A DNA stretch of 64,000 nt from Reyranella sp. (GCF_017305915.1 NZ_JAFKJN010000025.1:52437-116436), one strand, 5' to 3'. Shown: positions 31,439 through 39,990, counted from the first letter of the stretch. The notes: generated by a model not told the origin, from the letters alone. Translations and numbers: made by a program.

Positions 31439-33703
31439 GTGAGTGGCGCGCCGATCGCGGCGGTGCTGGCCGTCATGGCGATCGGCGGCGTGATCGCCAC
31501 CTATGTCTACGACACCAACCGGCGCGGCGCGGTCGTTCTGTCCAACGACCTGATCGACGCCGTCGACCAGCGCATCGCGCTGCAGATGGGCGCCTACCTG
31601 CAGCCGGCCGAGCAGTTCCTCGAATCGGCGCGCGCCATCGGCGGCGAGCGCGGCGTGTTCGACGGCGCGCTGGCGGTCGAGCCGTTCGTGCTGGCGACCA
31701 TCGGCAAGTACCCGCAGCTCACCGGCTTCAGCTACGGCGATCCCGCGGGCAACTTCCTCTACATCAGCCGCAATGCCCAGGGCGGCCTCGACAGCAAGCT
31801 GATCGATCGCCGCGGCGGCGGCCGCAAGGTCACCTGGACCCGCCGCAGCGCCGACGGCGAGGTGCTCGGGACGGCGGACGATCCCGGCGACACCTTCGAC
31901 GTGCTGACGCGCTCCTGGTACAAGGGCGCGGTCGAGGAGGGCAGGCCGTTCTGGACCACGCCTTACCTCTTCTTCACGGTGCGCCGGCCGGGCATCACCT
32001 ACGCGCTGCCGCACTACGGCGCCAACCGACGGCTGGTCTCGGTGCTCGGCGTCGACATCGAGCTGGCGGCCCTCAGCAGCTTCCTCAAGAGCCTCGAGAT
32101 CGGCGTGCACGGCAAGGCGATGGTGATCGACGCCAAGGGCCGGGTGATCGCCTATCCCTCCGACGACTGGCTGACGAAGGCCAAGGAGGGCGCGGCGCTG
32201 CCGCAGCTCGACGATCTCGGCGACCCGACGCTGACCCGCATCTACAACCGGCTGCGGGTCGAGGGCTTCAGCCGCAAGGTGCTCGAGGTCGACGGCCAGC
32301 GCATCATCGTGTCGTCGGGGGCGCTCAGGGCGCTGACCGGGCGCAACTGGTCGGTGCTGATCGTAGCCCGCGAATCGGACCTGCTGGGCTTCGTGCAGTC
32401 GAGCGGCTGGCTGGCGCTGGCGCTGTCGGCGGTGGTGCTGCTGCTGGTCGTGGCGCTGGCCGCGCTGATGATGTGGCGCGGCCTCAAGGCCGAGCGCCGC
32501 GACCGGGCGGCACGCGAGCGCCAGGCGGCCCTCGAGGCGCGCTCCCAGACGCTGAGCGAGCTCGCCGCCGCCTCGCACCTGATGGATCGCGCCTCGGCCG
32601 ACGGCGTGCGCGAGGCGACCGAGCGGGCGGCCGAGATCTGCGCCGGCAAGCGGGTCGGCGTCTGGTACCTGACCGCGGCCGGCCGCACCCTGGTCTGCGA
32701 GGACAATTTCGACCGCATCGGCCAGGCCCATACCGCGGGTGCCCAGCTGCATCGCGACGAGTTCGCCGGCCTGTTCGATGCGCTGGAGAAAGGGGCGACG
32801 ATCGACGCGCCGCATGCCGCGCGCGAGCCGCGCACGCGCGAGCTTGCCGCCCATTATCTCCGGCCGCTCGGCATCGAGGGCGTGCACATCACGCCGATCC
32901 ATTCCGGCGACCGGGTGCTCGGCATGCTCCAGGTCGAGGAGCCGGTGCGCGGCCAGGCCGATGCCGGCATGGCCGAGTTCTGCGCCGCCCTCGCCAGCCT
33001 GCTGGCGCTGCGCTATCTGCCGGCCGCCGCGCAGGCGCCGGCCCCACCCGAGACGGCCGACCCGCAACACGCGGCGGACCAGAAGGTCGAGCGCGCGCTC
33101 GGCGAGCGGCAGGCCGGCCTCGAGCAGCGGCTGCTGCACTACGCGCTGTCGCCGGCTGACCTCGCCGCCGGCCGGCTCGATCCGGCGGCGGTCGCGGTCA
33201 TCCGCCTGCCGGACTGGCTGACGGTGGCCCGCGCCGACGGCGGCCAGCGGGCGCGCATGGATGCGGTGATCGAGCGGATCCAGGGCGCAGTGATGAAGAG
33301 CCCGCTCGCCTACGCGGTGCTGAACGACGACCAGGTCGTCCTGGTCGCGCATGCAGCCGGGCAATCGGCGGCGCTCGGCGCGCGCGCCGTGGCGATGGTG
33401 GCGCTGGAGCTGCGCAACCGGCTGATCGAGCTGACCGCGGAGTGGGGCGAGGGTTCGGAGTTCCGGGTCGCGATCGATGTCGGCCCGGTGATGGCGACGT
33501 CGCTCGGCAACGGTCACAGCCTGTGGGGCGGTGCGATCGCCGTCGCCAAGGTGCTGGCCGGCAGCGGCAGCCGGCGCGCCATCACCGTGTCGGAGACTGC
33601 CTACCAGATCCTGTCGGGTGACTTCCTGTTCCGCCAGCGCGGCAGCTATTTCCTGCCCGAGACCGGCACCATGCGCACCTTCGTGCTGGTGGGAGCGCTG
33701 TGA
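31439..33703 (+). CDS. Cache-GAF sensor with degenerate class III nucleotide cyclase domain
   Basis: The protein has 754 residues. A helix at ~6-24 and another at ~324-346 flank a periplasmic double-Cache-like domain (~35-310; ITGFSYGD-like GFSYGDPAGNFLYIS, WYKGAVEEGRPFWTTPY, VSVLGVDIELAAL). A GAF-like domain follows (~380-525). Residues ~570-754 resemble a class III cyclase: FRVAIDVGPVMATSLG, HSLWGGAIAVAKVL. The first metal aspartate position reads VIRLPDW, and the WGD...N...R residues are G, A and V, so catalysis is unlikely. GTG 31439 is the only start in the frame. It overlaps the MlaE gene by 4 bases and probably senses a ligand controlling that transporter. Confidence 0.8.
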   Translation: MSGAPIAAVLAVMAIGGVIATYVYDTNRRGAVVLSNDLIDAVDQRIALQMGAYLQPAEQFLESARAIGGERGVFDGALAVEPFVLATIGKYPQLTGFSYGDPAGNFLYISRNAQGGLDSKLIDRRGGGRKVTWTRRSADGEVLGTADDPGDTFDVLTRSWYKGAVEEGRPFWTTPYLFFTVRRPGITYALPHYGANRRLVSVLGVDIELAALSSFLKSLEIGVHGKAMVIDAKGRVIAYPSDDWLTKAKEGAALPQLDDLGDPTLTRIYNRLRVEGFSRKVLEVDGQRIIVSSGALRALTGRNWSVLIVARESDLLGFVQSSGWLALALSAVVLLLVVALAALMMWRGLKAERRDRAARERQAALEARSQTLSELAAASHLMDRASADGVREATERAAEICAGKRVGVWYLTAAGRTLVCEDNFDRIGQAHTAGAQLHRDEFAGLFDALEKGATIDAPHAAREPRTRELAAHYLRPLGIEGVHITPIHSGDRVLGMLQVEEPVRGQADAGMAEFCAALASLLALRYLPAAAQAPAPPETADPQHAADQKVERALGERQAGLEQRLLHYALSPADLAAGRLDPAAVAVIRLPDWLTVARADGGQRARMDAVIERIQGAVMKSPLAYAVLNDDQVVLVAHAAGQSAALGARAVAMVALELRNRLIELTAEWGEGSEFRVAIDVGPVMATSLGNGHSLWGGAIAVAKVLAGSGSRRAITVSETAYQILSGDFLFRQRGSYFLPETGTMRTFVLVGAL

Positions 33704-34530
33704 GCCCGCCGTCGCGGGCGGCACGCCGGCCGCCGGGCGGCCGGCTCGGCAACCTGCTGGCCGCGACCGGTGCGGCGGTGCTGCGCCGGCTCGAGGCGAT
33801 GCTGGTGTTCGCCGCCTTCTGCACCACCGCGGTGGCGGCGGCGCTGCGCCGCGACTCGTGGCGGCGGCCGGTGCGCGCCAACTTCATGGAGGCGCTGCAT
33901 GGCGTCGCCGTGCAGTCGGCAGGGACGACGCTGGGGACCGGCCTGCTGCTGGGCGTCGTGCTGGTGACGCAGGTCGTCTACTGGCTGCAGACCGCGGGCC
34001 AGATCGAGCTGGTCGGCACCATCGTCGTGCGCCTGCTGGTGCGCGAGATCGCGCCGGTCGTGGTCGGGCTGATCATCTTCGGCCGAGTCGGCACCGCCAT
34101 CCTGGTCACGCTCGGCGAGGCGCGGCCGGCCGGCTGGCTGCGCATGCTCGAGCGCCAGGGCGTCGACCCGATGACGCTGCTGGTGATGCCGCGCATGCTG
34201 GCCTTCTCGGTCGGCGCCTTCTGCCTCTGCACCCTGCTGATCATGTCGACCCTTGTGGCGGGCTACCTGATCGCCTCGGCGCTGGGCATCGTCACGGTGC
34301 CGATCTGGCGGTTCGGCCAGAACGTGCTGTTCGCCATGGATTTCGAGGACTTCATCGTCCCGCCGGCCAAGTGCATGGCGATCGGGATGGCGATCGCGCT
34401 GGTTTGCAGCGCCACCGCGCTGGCCCGCGCCACCCAGACCTACGAGCTGCAGCGGCTGGTGCAGCGCGGCTTCGCCCGCGCCGCCCTCGCCATCCTGATC
34501 GTCAACGGCGTCTTCGACCTGGCGGCATGA
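33700..34530 (+). CDS. MlaE/YrbE family ABC permease
   Basis: The protein has 276 residues with about five or six membrane helices. The family signature is clear: IIFGRVGTAILVTLGEARPAGWLRMLERQGVDP, followed by LLVMPRMLAF. MlaE proteins move phospholipids or other hydrophobic molecules between membranes together with an ATPase and an MCE-domain protein. The GTG at 33700 overlaps the sensor stop (GTGA). It lies just ahead of an ATPase-like gene that lacks ATPase motifs, which makes its energy source unclear. Confidence 0.92.
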   Translation: MSPPSRAARRPPGGRLGNLLAATGAAVLRRLEAMLVFAAFCTTAVAAALRRDSWRRPVRANFMEALHGVAVQSAGTTLGTGLLLGVVLVTQVVYWLQTAGQIELVGTIVVRLLVREIAPVVVGLIIFGRVGTAILVTLGEARPAGWLRMLERQGVDPMTLLVMPRMLAFSVGAFCLCTLLIMSTLVAGYLIASALGIVTVPIWRFGQNVLFAMDFEDFIVPPAKCMAIGMAIALVCSATALARATQTYELQRLVQRGFARAALAILIVNGVFDLAA

Positions 34531-34531
34531 C

Positions 34532-35197
34532 ATGGCCGATCCGCAAGCCTTCGTCCTCTCGCTGCGCGGCGTGTCGCGGGCCGACTTCGATCTCGGCCAT
34601 CGCGAGGTGGCCCTGGTCGAGACCGAGGACGAGGACGTCGAGGGCTTCATCGACCTCTGCCTCGGCCTCAGCGACCCGGCGCAGGGCGAGGCCTGGTGCC
34701 TCGGGGCATCGTGGCAGGCGCAGGGCTATCGCGAGCGGCTGGCGCGCCGCCGCCGGATCGGCACCCTGATGGGCACGCAGGTCTGGCCGGCGCACGTGCC
34801 GGTGGCCCAGCTCGTGCTGGTGCCGCAGCTCTACCACAGCGACCTCGCCGAGGACGATGTCGTCGCCGAGGCGACGGCGCTCGCGCGGCGCTTCGGCCTC
34901 GCCGGCCTGCCGACGCCGACGCGCGAGACGGTCCATCCCGGCGACCTAGTGCGCACCGCCTGCGTGCGCGCCTTCCTCGGCGCGCCCGAGCTGGTGCTTA
35001 TCGCCGACCCCACGCTCGAGGGCATGGCCGAGCTCGGCCTGCCGCTCGCCCAGGCGATCGGCGCGGTGCGCGATCGCGGCGGCGCGGTGCTGTGGCTGCT
35101 GGGCTCGCTCGCGGCGCCGGCGGCGCGCTTCGTGGCGGCCGATCACATCCTGCGGCTTACCGAGCGCGGCCTGGTTCGCGCCGGGAGGGGGCCATGA
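34532..35197 (+). CDS. Degenerate MlaF-like ABC protein lacking ATPase motifs
   Basis: The 221-residue protein keeps the outline of an MlaF-type ATPase but not its active site. In HREVALVETEDEDVEGFIDL the P-loop GPSGSGKS is replaced by ETEDEDVE (residues 30-37). The LSGGQ signature is VHPGD, followed by a family-like RTACVRAFLGAPELVLI. The DEPT of Walker B reads ADPT (residues 158-161), and the switch histidine region reads LWLLGSLAAP. The frame is intact and overlaps the MCE gene by 4 bases, so it is not an obvious pseudogene. It probably cannot hydrolyse ATP and may be a structural or regulatory subunit. Confidence 0.75.
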   Translation: MADPQAFVLSLRGVSRADFDLGHREVALVETEDEDVEGFIDLCLGLSDPAQGEAWCLGASWQAQGYRERLARRRRIGTLMGTQVWPAHVPVAQLVLVPQLYHSDLAEDDVVAEATALARRFGLAGLPTPTRETVHPGDLVRTACVRAFLGAPELVLIADPTLEGMAELGLPLAQAIGAVRDRGGAVLWLLGSLAAPAARFVAADHILRLTERGLVRAGRGP

Positions 35198-36207
35198 ACC
35201 GCTCGAGCCTCGGCATCCACCAGTTCAACCAGGCGGTCGGCGCGGTGGTGGTGCTGTGCGTCGTGCTGTTCGCCGGCGCGCTGGTCAATGCCGGCCTGCT
35301 GAAGGAGTGGTTCCAGGCCTCGCTGACCCTGCGCATCGTGCTGCCCGAAGCGGGCGTCTCGGGCCTGGCGCAGGGCGCGGAAGTGCAGGTGCTCGGCACC
35401 CGCGCCGGCGAGATCCGGCGCATCGTCATCGAGCCCAGCCAGCGCATGCATGCCGAGCTGCGCATCGACCGCCAGATGCAGCCCTTCATCCGTCGCGATT
35501 CCCAGGTCGTCATCCGCCGCCAGTTCGGCATCGCCGGCGCGTCGTACGTCGACATCTCGCGCGGCCACGGCGCCGAGCTCGACTGGGGGTTCGCCGTGCT
35601 CAACGCCGGGACCGAGCGCGGGCCGACCGACAATATCGGCCAGCTGATCGAGCAGGTGCAGGCGAGGTTCCTGCCGCTGCTCGACGAGATGCACAAGGTG
35701 ATCGCCAACGCCAATGCCGTGGTCGACAAGGCGGGGCCGCTGCAGCAGACGCTGCAGTCTGCCGCGACGCTCACCCAGCGGCTGGAACGCGGCGAGGGCG
35801 CGCTCGGCAAGTTCCTCGCCGACGACAAGATGGTGGCCGACCTGCAGGCCGCGCTGGCCGCCGCGCAATCGGCGATGACCCACGCCAACGGCCTGATGGC
35901 CGAGCTCGAGCGCACGTCGAAGGATGCGCGCTTGCCCGGCATGGTCCAGCGCACCGACGAGATCCTCGCCTCGCTGCAGACGCTGTCGAAGAACCTGGCG
36001 AGCGCCAGCCCGCGCGTCGGCAAGCTCACCGACAGCGTGACGGCGACCGCCGATTCGATGCCGGCGCTGCTGCTGCAGACCGAGACGACGGCGCGCGAGC
36101 TCGAATTTCTGCTCGGCCAGCTGCGCCATCACTGGCTGCTCGGCGGCTCGTCGGCGCCCGCGACGCCTGCGAGCCGGCGCGCGCCGGCAGGCGAGGTCCG
36201 CCCGTGA
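35194..36207 (+). CDS. MlaD/MCE-domain protein
   Basis: The protein has 337 residues. One membrane anchor (~15-35, VGAVVVLCVVLFAGALVNAG) is followed by an MCE domain (~40-120; LRIVLPEAGVSGLAQGAEVQVLGTRAGEI, then FGIAGASYVDISRG). A long helical region to ~310 contains RGEGALGKFLADDKMVADL and heptad-like stretches, as in MCE proteins that form hexameric tubes across the periplasm. It should partner the MlaE permease upstream. The C-terminus is rich in serine, alanine and arginine. It overlaps both neighbours by 4 bases. Confidence 0.93.
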   Translation: MNRSSLGIHQFNQAVGAVVVLCVVLFAGALVNAGLLKEWFQASLTLRIVLPEAGVSGLAQGAEVQVLGTRAGEIRRIVIEPSQRMHAELRIDRQMQPFIRRDSQVVIRRQFGIAGASYVDISRGHGAELDWGFAVLNAGTERGPTDNIGQLIEQVQARFLPLLDEMHKVIANANAVVDKAGPLQQTLQSAATLTQRLERGEGALGKFLADDKMVADLQAALAAAQSAMTHANGLMAELERTSKDARLPGMVQRTDEILASLQTLSKNLASASPRVGKLTDSVTATADSMPALLLQTETTARELEFLLGQLRHHWLLGGSSAPATPASRRAPAGEVRP

Positions 36208-37115
36208 CCTTGGCCGTGACCTGGCGGCCGGCTGCGCTTCTGCTGCTGCTGCTCCTCGCCGCCTGCGGCAGCAGCACGCCGGCCGACGAAAGCCCGCCGC
36301 CCGACCGGCGCCTCGAGCAGGCCAACCAGGCCGGCACGCGCGCGCTCGCCGTCAACCGCACCGCCGACGCGATCAAGCAGTACCGCGCGGCGCTCGCGGT
36401 GGCCTACGAGCGAGACGATGCCGCCGCGATCGGCGATGTCGGCTACAACCTCGCCGTGGCGCAGCTGCGGGCGGGTTCGGCGGCCGACGCCGCGCGCACC
36501 GGCCGCGAGATCCGCGCCGAGCTCGAACGCCGCCGTCAGGCGCCGCCCGCCGAGCTGATCCTGGTGCAGGCTGCCGCGGCCTATCGCCTGGGCGCGGTCG
36601 ACGAGGCGCTGGCCGCGGCCGGCGAGGTGCTGGCCCGCGCGCCGGCGCCGGAGATCGCCACGCGCGCCCAGTACATCCGCGGCGCCGTGCTGGCCGACCT
36701 CGGCGATGCGCAGGGCCTGGCGCAGGCGCTCGCGGCCATCCCGCCCTCGGCGAAGCCGGACCAGGAGGGCGACCGGCTGGAGCTTAGCGGCCGCGTCGCC
36801 ATGCTCGCCGGCGCGACCGACCGGGCGGCGCGCGACTTCGAGCAGGCGGCCGACCAGCGCCGGCTGGCGCTCGACTATCGCGGCATGGCGCGGGCGCTGT
36901 CGCTGGCGGGCGACGCCGTGCTGCGCCAGGGCCGCACCGGCGATGCCGCCGGGTTGTTCCTGCGCGCCGGCCGCAGCGCTTTGCTGCAGGGCGACGCCGC
37001 GACCGGCAAGACCCTGCTCGACCGCGCCGACCAGCTCGCCCGCCAGTCGGGCGCGGCCGACATCAGGGCCGAGGTCGAGCGGGTGCGCAAGGCCGCTGCC
37101 GCGACGCGCAGTTAG
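36204..37115 (+). CDS. TPR-repeat lipoprotein of the Mla-like operon
   Basis: The protein has 303 residues. A GTG start overlaps the MCE stop. The N-terminus has a lipoprotein signal (ALLLLLLLAACGSS), so the mature protein is lipid-anchored at the cysteine. The rest is alanine- and arginine-rich helical repeats of TPR type (for example LEQANQAGTRALAVNRTADAIKQYRAAL and AVDEALAAAGEVLARAP units). It is the last gene of the five-gene operon. It does not resemble MlaC, MlaA or PqiC and may be a substrate-handover or assembly partner; the role is inferred only from position. Confidence 0.75.
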   Translation: MTLAVTWRPAALLLLLLLAACGSSTPADESPPPDRRLEQANQAGTRALAVNRTADAIKQYRAALAVAYERDDAAAIGDVGYNLAVAQLRAGSAADAARTGREIRAELERRRQAPPAELILVQAAAAYRLGAVDEALAAAGEVLARAPAPEIATRAQYIRGAVLADLGDAQGLAQALAAIPPSAKPDQEGDRLELSGRVAMLAGATDRAARDFEQAADQRRLALDYRGMARALSLAGDAVLRQGRTGDAAGLFLRAGRSALLQGDAATGKTLLDRADQLARQSGAADIRAEVERVRKAAAATRS

Positions 37116-37124
37116 GCCCTATCT

Positions 37125-38651
37125 CTATGCCTGGGCGTCGAAGAAGGCGTCGGGGTCGTCGATCTCGACCAGGCGGCCGCGACGGATCTCGAGGAAGCGC
37201 GTCGCCGCCGTCCGCGTAAAGAAGCGGTCGTGGCTGACGAACAGGCAGGAGACGTCGGAGCGCTCGAGCTGCTCCTCGAGGTCTTCCTGGCCCTCGATGT
37301 CGAGATGGTTGGTCGGCTCGTCGAGCAGGTAGAAGTTGGGCCGCAGCAGCTTCATCTTCAGGAACACCAGCCGCGCGCGCTCGCCGTGGCTCAGTACGCC
37401 GATCGGCTCCTTGAGACGCGCGAAGGCGAAGCCCGCCTGCGCGAGCATGCGGATCGCCTCCTTCTCGGTCGTGCCCTCGGTTGCGGCAAAGTCGAGGATG
37501 GTGCTCTTCACCGGCAGGTCCTGCATGGTCTGGTCGAAATAGACCAGCCGGCACGACGGGTTGAAGCGCACCGGCGCCTGCCCGTCATAGTGCTCGCGCT
37601 CGGGATCGTAGGCCGCAGCCAGCGCCGACAGCAGCGTCGACTTGCCCGAGCCATTGACGCCCAGCAGGGCGATGCGGTCGCCGGCGGCGACGGTCAACCG
37701 GTCGATTGCGATCAGCTTGCGGCTGTCAGGCGTCTTCACGTCGAGATTGGCGAGTCGCAGCGCCACGCGCGCGTCGATGTCGCCGTCGCTCAGCTCCAGC
37801 CGGCGGTCGCGGGCGACGTAGGTCTGCGTGCGGTCGGCCTCGATGCGGGCGATGCGGGTTCCGACGGCATTCTTGCGCTTGTTGAGGTCGGGATTCTTGA
37901 CCGCCCAGACCTTGTAGCGCGCCGCGGCCTGCTCCAGCCGCCTGATCTCTTTCTCCTCGAGCTTGGCGCGCGCCGCAGCCGTGGCGTCGCGGCGCAGCAG
38001 CTCCTCGCGCGCGACCGAGAACCGGGTCTTGAAGGCGTGCACGCCGTCGCTGCGCAGGAACAGCGTGCGCTGGGTGACGCGGTCGAGGATCTCGCGGTCG
38101 TGGCTGACGATCAGCATCGGGATCTCGAACTCTTCCGTCAGCCAGCGTTCGAGCGTGTTGATGTTGGCAAGGTCGAGATGGTTGGTCGGCTCGTCGAGGA
38201 TCAGGATGTCCGGCTCCTCGAGCTTCGCCGCGCCGGCGATCAGCATCAGCCGCTGCCAGCCGCCCGACAGCTCGCCGAACTCCCTGTCGAGCGTCTCGGG
38301 CGCGATGCCGATCTCCTCGGCCAGCACGTCGAGCCGCCACCAGTCGTCACCCTGGCCGATCCGCTCCAGCGAGCGCTGCAGCACCTCTCGCACTGTCAGC
38401 GGGGCCAGCTCCGCGGGCACGTCCTGCGGCACCGAGCCGACGCGCAGGCCGCGCGAGCGGACGATCTGGCCGCCGTTCAGCTCCAGCGCGCCGGTCAGGC
38501 ATTTCAGCAGGGTCGACTTGCCGGCGCCGTTCTCGCCGACCAGCGCGGTGCGCGCGTCGTCGAGCAGGAACGAGACGTCCTCGAAGATCTTGGCCGAGCC
38601 ATAGAAGAAGGAGGCGTGCTCCATGCCGAGCACCGCCTGACGCGCAGGCAT
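37125..38651 (-). CDS. ABC-F family ATPase (ribosome-associated or resistance type)
   Basis: The protein has 508 residues with two ATPase domains and no membrane helices. Domain 1 has Walker A GENGAGKST, signature ELSGGWQRL and LILDEPTNHLDL. Domain 2 has GVNGSGKST, LSHGERARL and YLLDEPTNHLDI. The linker between them (~230-310) is charged and helical, as in ABC-F proteins that bind the ribosomal E site. It probably helps translation or protects ribosomes rather than transporting. It converges on the Mla-like operon with 9 bases between stops. A family A palindromic repeat lies just upstream of its start. Confidence 0.92.
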   Translation of the reverse strand: MPARQAVLGMEHASFFYGSAKIFEDVSFLLDDARTALVGENGAGKSTLLKCLTGALELNGGQIVRSRGLRVGSVPQDVPAELAPLTVREVLQRSLERIGQGDDWWRLDVLAEEIGIAPETLDREFGELSGGWQRLMLIAGAAKLEEPDILILDEPTNHLDLANINTLERWLTEEFEIPMLIVSHDREILDRVTQRTLFLRSDGVHAFKTRFSVAREELLRRDATAAARAKLEEKEIRRLEQAAARYKVWAVKNPDLNKRKNAVGTRIARIEADRTQTYVARDRRLELSDGDIDARVALRLANLDVKTPDSRKLIAIDRLTVAAGDRIALLGVNGSGKSTLLSALAAAYDPEREHYDGQAPVRFNPSCRLVYFDQTMQDLPVKSTILDFAATEGTTEKEAIRMLAQAGFAFARLKEPIGVLSHGERARLVFLKMKLLRPNFYLLDEPTNHLDIEGQEDLEEQLERSDVSCLFVSHDRFFTRTAATRFLEIRRGRLVEIDDPDAFFDAQA

Positions 38652-38669
38652 GACGAGATCCCTAAGAAT

Positions 38670-38830
38670 CCCTCCCCATTCATATGGGGAGGTGTCGGCG
38701 TCTTACGCCGACGGAGGGGTCATGAGCCGCAGTCGTGTTGGCGCTTCTGACCCCTCCGTCGCGGATAGGGCACTTTCGCACGAAGTGCGAAAGTGCCGAC
38801 GCGACACCTCCCCATATGAATGGGGAGGGG
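38670..38830. repeat. Long palindromic repeat, family A, copy 4, with a nested hairpin
   Basis: The left arm (cctccccattcatatgggga, then gtgtcggcgtc) is almost identical to the copy at 21. The right arm ends in cacctccccatatgaatggg. The middle of the right arm carries an extra hairpin gcactttcgca...tgcgaaagtgc at 38770-38796 that is absent from the other copies, so this copy seems to have gained a small palindromic insertion. It lies between the ABC-F gene and the stop of the leftward amidohydrolase gene. Confidence 0.85.
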
Positions 38831-38838
38831 AAGAAGGG

Positions 38839-39990
38839 TCACGCCAGTACACCATCCCGGGCGACGATGCGACCGGCTTTCATCACCCATTTGCGGCGCG
38901 GCCGGGCGGCGACGGTCTCGGCCAGGGTCTCGGCCTCTACCGCCACGAAGTCCGCCGGGCCGCCGATCCGGATGCCGTAGTCGGCGAGGCTCAGCACGCG
39001 GGCAGCGGCGGACGTCACCATCTCGTAGGGCAGGGCGAGCTCGTGGTCGTGGCGGAAGTTGGCGCGGTAGCCGATCAGCATCGCGCGGTCGAGCATGTCG
39101 CCATTGCCGAACGGCGACCAGGCATCGCGGATATTGTCGGAGCCGCCGAACACCTCGACGCCATGCGCGCGCAGCAGCGGCAGGGGCGGCATGGTCGCGG
39201 CGCCCGGCCCGTGGCTCATGATGGCGATGCCAGCCTCGGCCAGGGTGTCGGCGGTACGCGCCGCGAGGTCCGTCGGCACCGAGCCGAGGGCGAAGGCGTG
39301 GCTGATCGCGACCTTGCCCTTGAGGCCGGTCGCGCGCGTGCGCCGGGCTATCGCGTTCATCTGCGTGATGCCGCCTTCGCCGCCGTCGTGCAGATGGATG
39401 TCGACACCGACGCCGTGCTTCTCTGCGACACCGAAGATCGCGTCGAGATGGCCGTCGAGGTCGCGGTCGATGCCCACCGGGTCGAGGCCGCCCACCAGAT
39501 CGGCGCCCTCGGCGATCGCCGCGTCGAGCAGGTCAGCCGTGCCGGGCGAGCGGATCACGCCGCTTTGCGGGAAGGCGACGATCTGGATGGTGACCAGGTC
39601 GCGGAAGCGCTCGCGCACCGCCAGGATGGCGTGCAGGTTCTTGAGGCCCAACTGGTTGTCGATGTCGACGTGGCTGCGCATGTGCAGCGTGCCGCTGGTC
39701 ACGACCTGCTTCACCAGGTTGGCGCCGGTCTCGGTCTCGGAGACGGTGCGGTTGGCGCGCACCTTGCGCTCGGCCTCGATGCGGTCGGCGACGGCGTTGC
39801 CGGCCGCCTGGTTCGGCACCCATGGCAGGCCGAGCAGCGTCTTGTCGAGATGGATGTGGCCGTCGACCAGCGGCGGCAGCAGGAACACGGCGGGTTCCGA
39901 GGTCGTCGGCGGCCGCAGCGCAGCGATGCGGCCGTCCGCGATCTCGATGTCGTGTCGGCTGCCGTCGGGCAGCGTGGCGTTGCGGATCAT
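38839..39990 (-). CDS. Cytosine-deaminase-like amidohydrolase
   Basis: The protein has 383 residues and belongs to the metal-dependent amidohydrolase superfamily. It has the metal-binding GHIHLDKTLLG near residue 45, HMRSHVDIDN, VDIHLHDGG, AISHAFALG and the catalytic aspartate in FGGSDNIRD. The HIHLDK form and overall spacing fit the cytosine deaminase/N-isopropylammelide branch acting on N-heterocycles. It follows the NMT1-type receptor gene on the same strand after 10 bases, so the imported compound is probably its substrate. The exact ring substrate is not evident. Confidence 0.85.
   Translation of the reverse strand: MIRNATLPDGSRHDIEIADGRIAALRPPTTSEPAVFLLPPLVDGHIHLDKTLLGLPWVPNQAAGNAVADRIEAERKVRANRTVSETETGANLVKQVVTSGTLHMRSHVDIDNQLGLKNLHAILAVRERFRDLVTIQIVAFPQSGVIRSPGTADLLDAAIAEGADLVGGLDPVGIDRDLDGHLDAIFGVAEKHGVGVDIHLHDGGEGGITQMNAIARRTRATGLKGKVAISHAFALGSVPTDLAARTADTLAEAGIAIMSHGPGAATMPPLPLLRAHGVEVFGGSDNIRDAWSPFGNGDMLDRAMLIGYRANFRHDHELALPYEMVTSAAARVLSLADYGIRIGGPADFVAVEAETLAETVAARPRRKWVMKAGRIVARDGVLA

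Noticed and set aside
34532..35197. Reading the degenerate MlaF-like gene as a pseudogene
   Set aside because: The frame is full length, coupled at both ends by tight junctions, and keeps family-like spacing; the lost residues look like replaced motifs rather than random decay.
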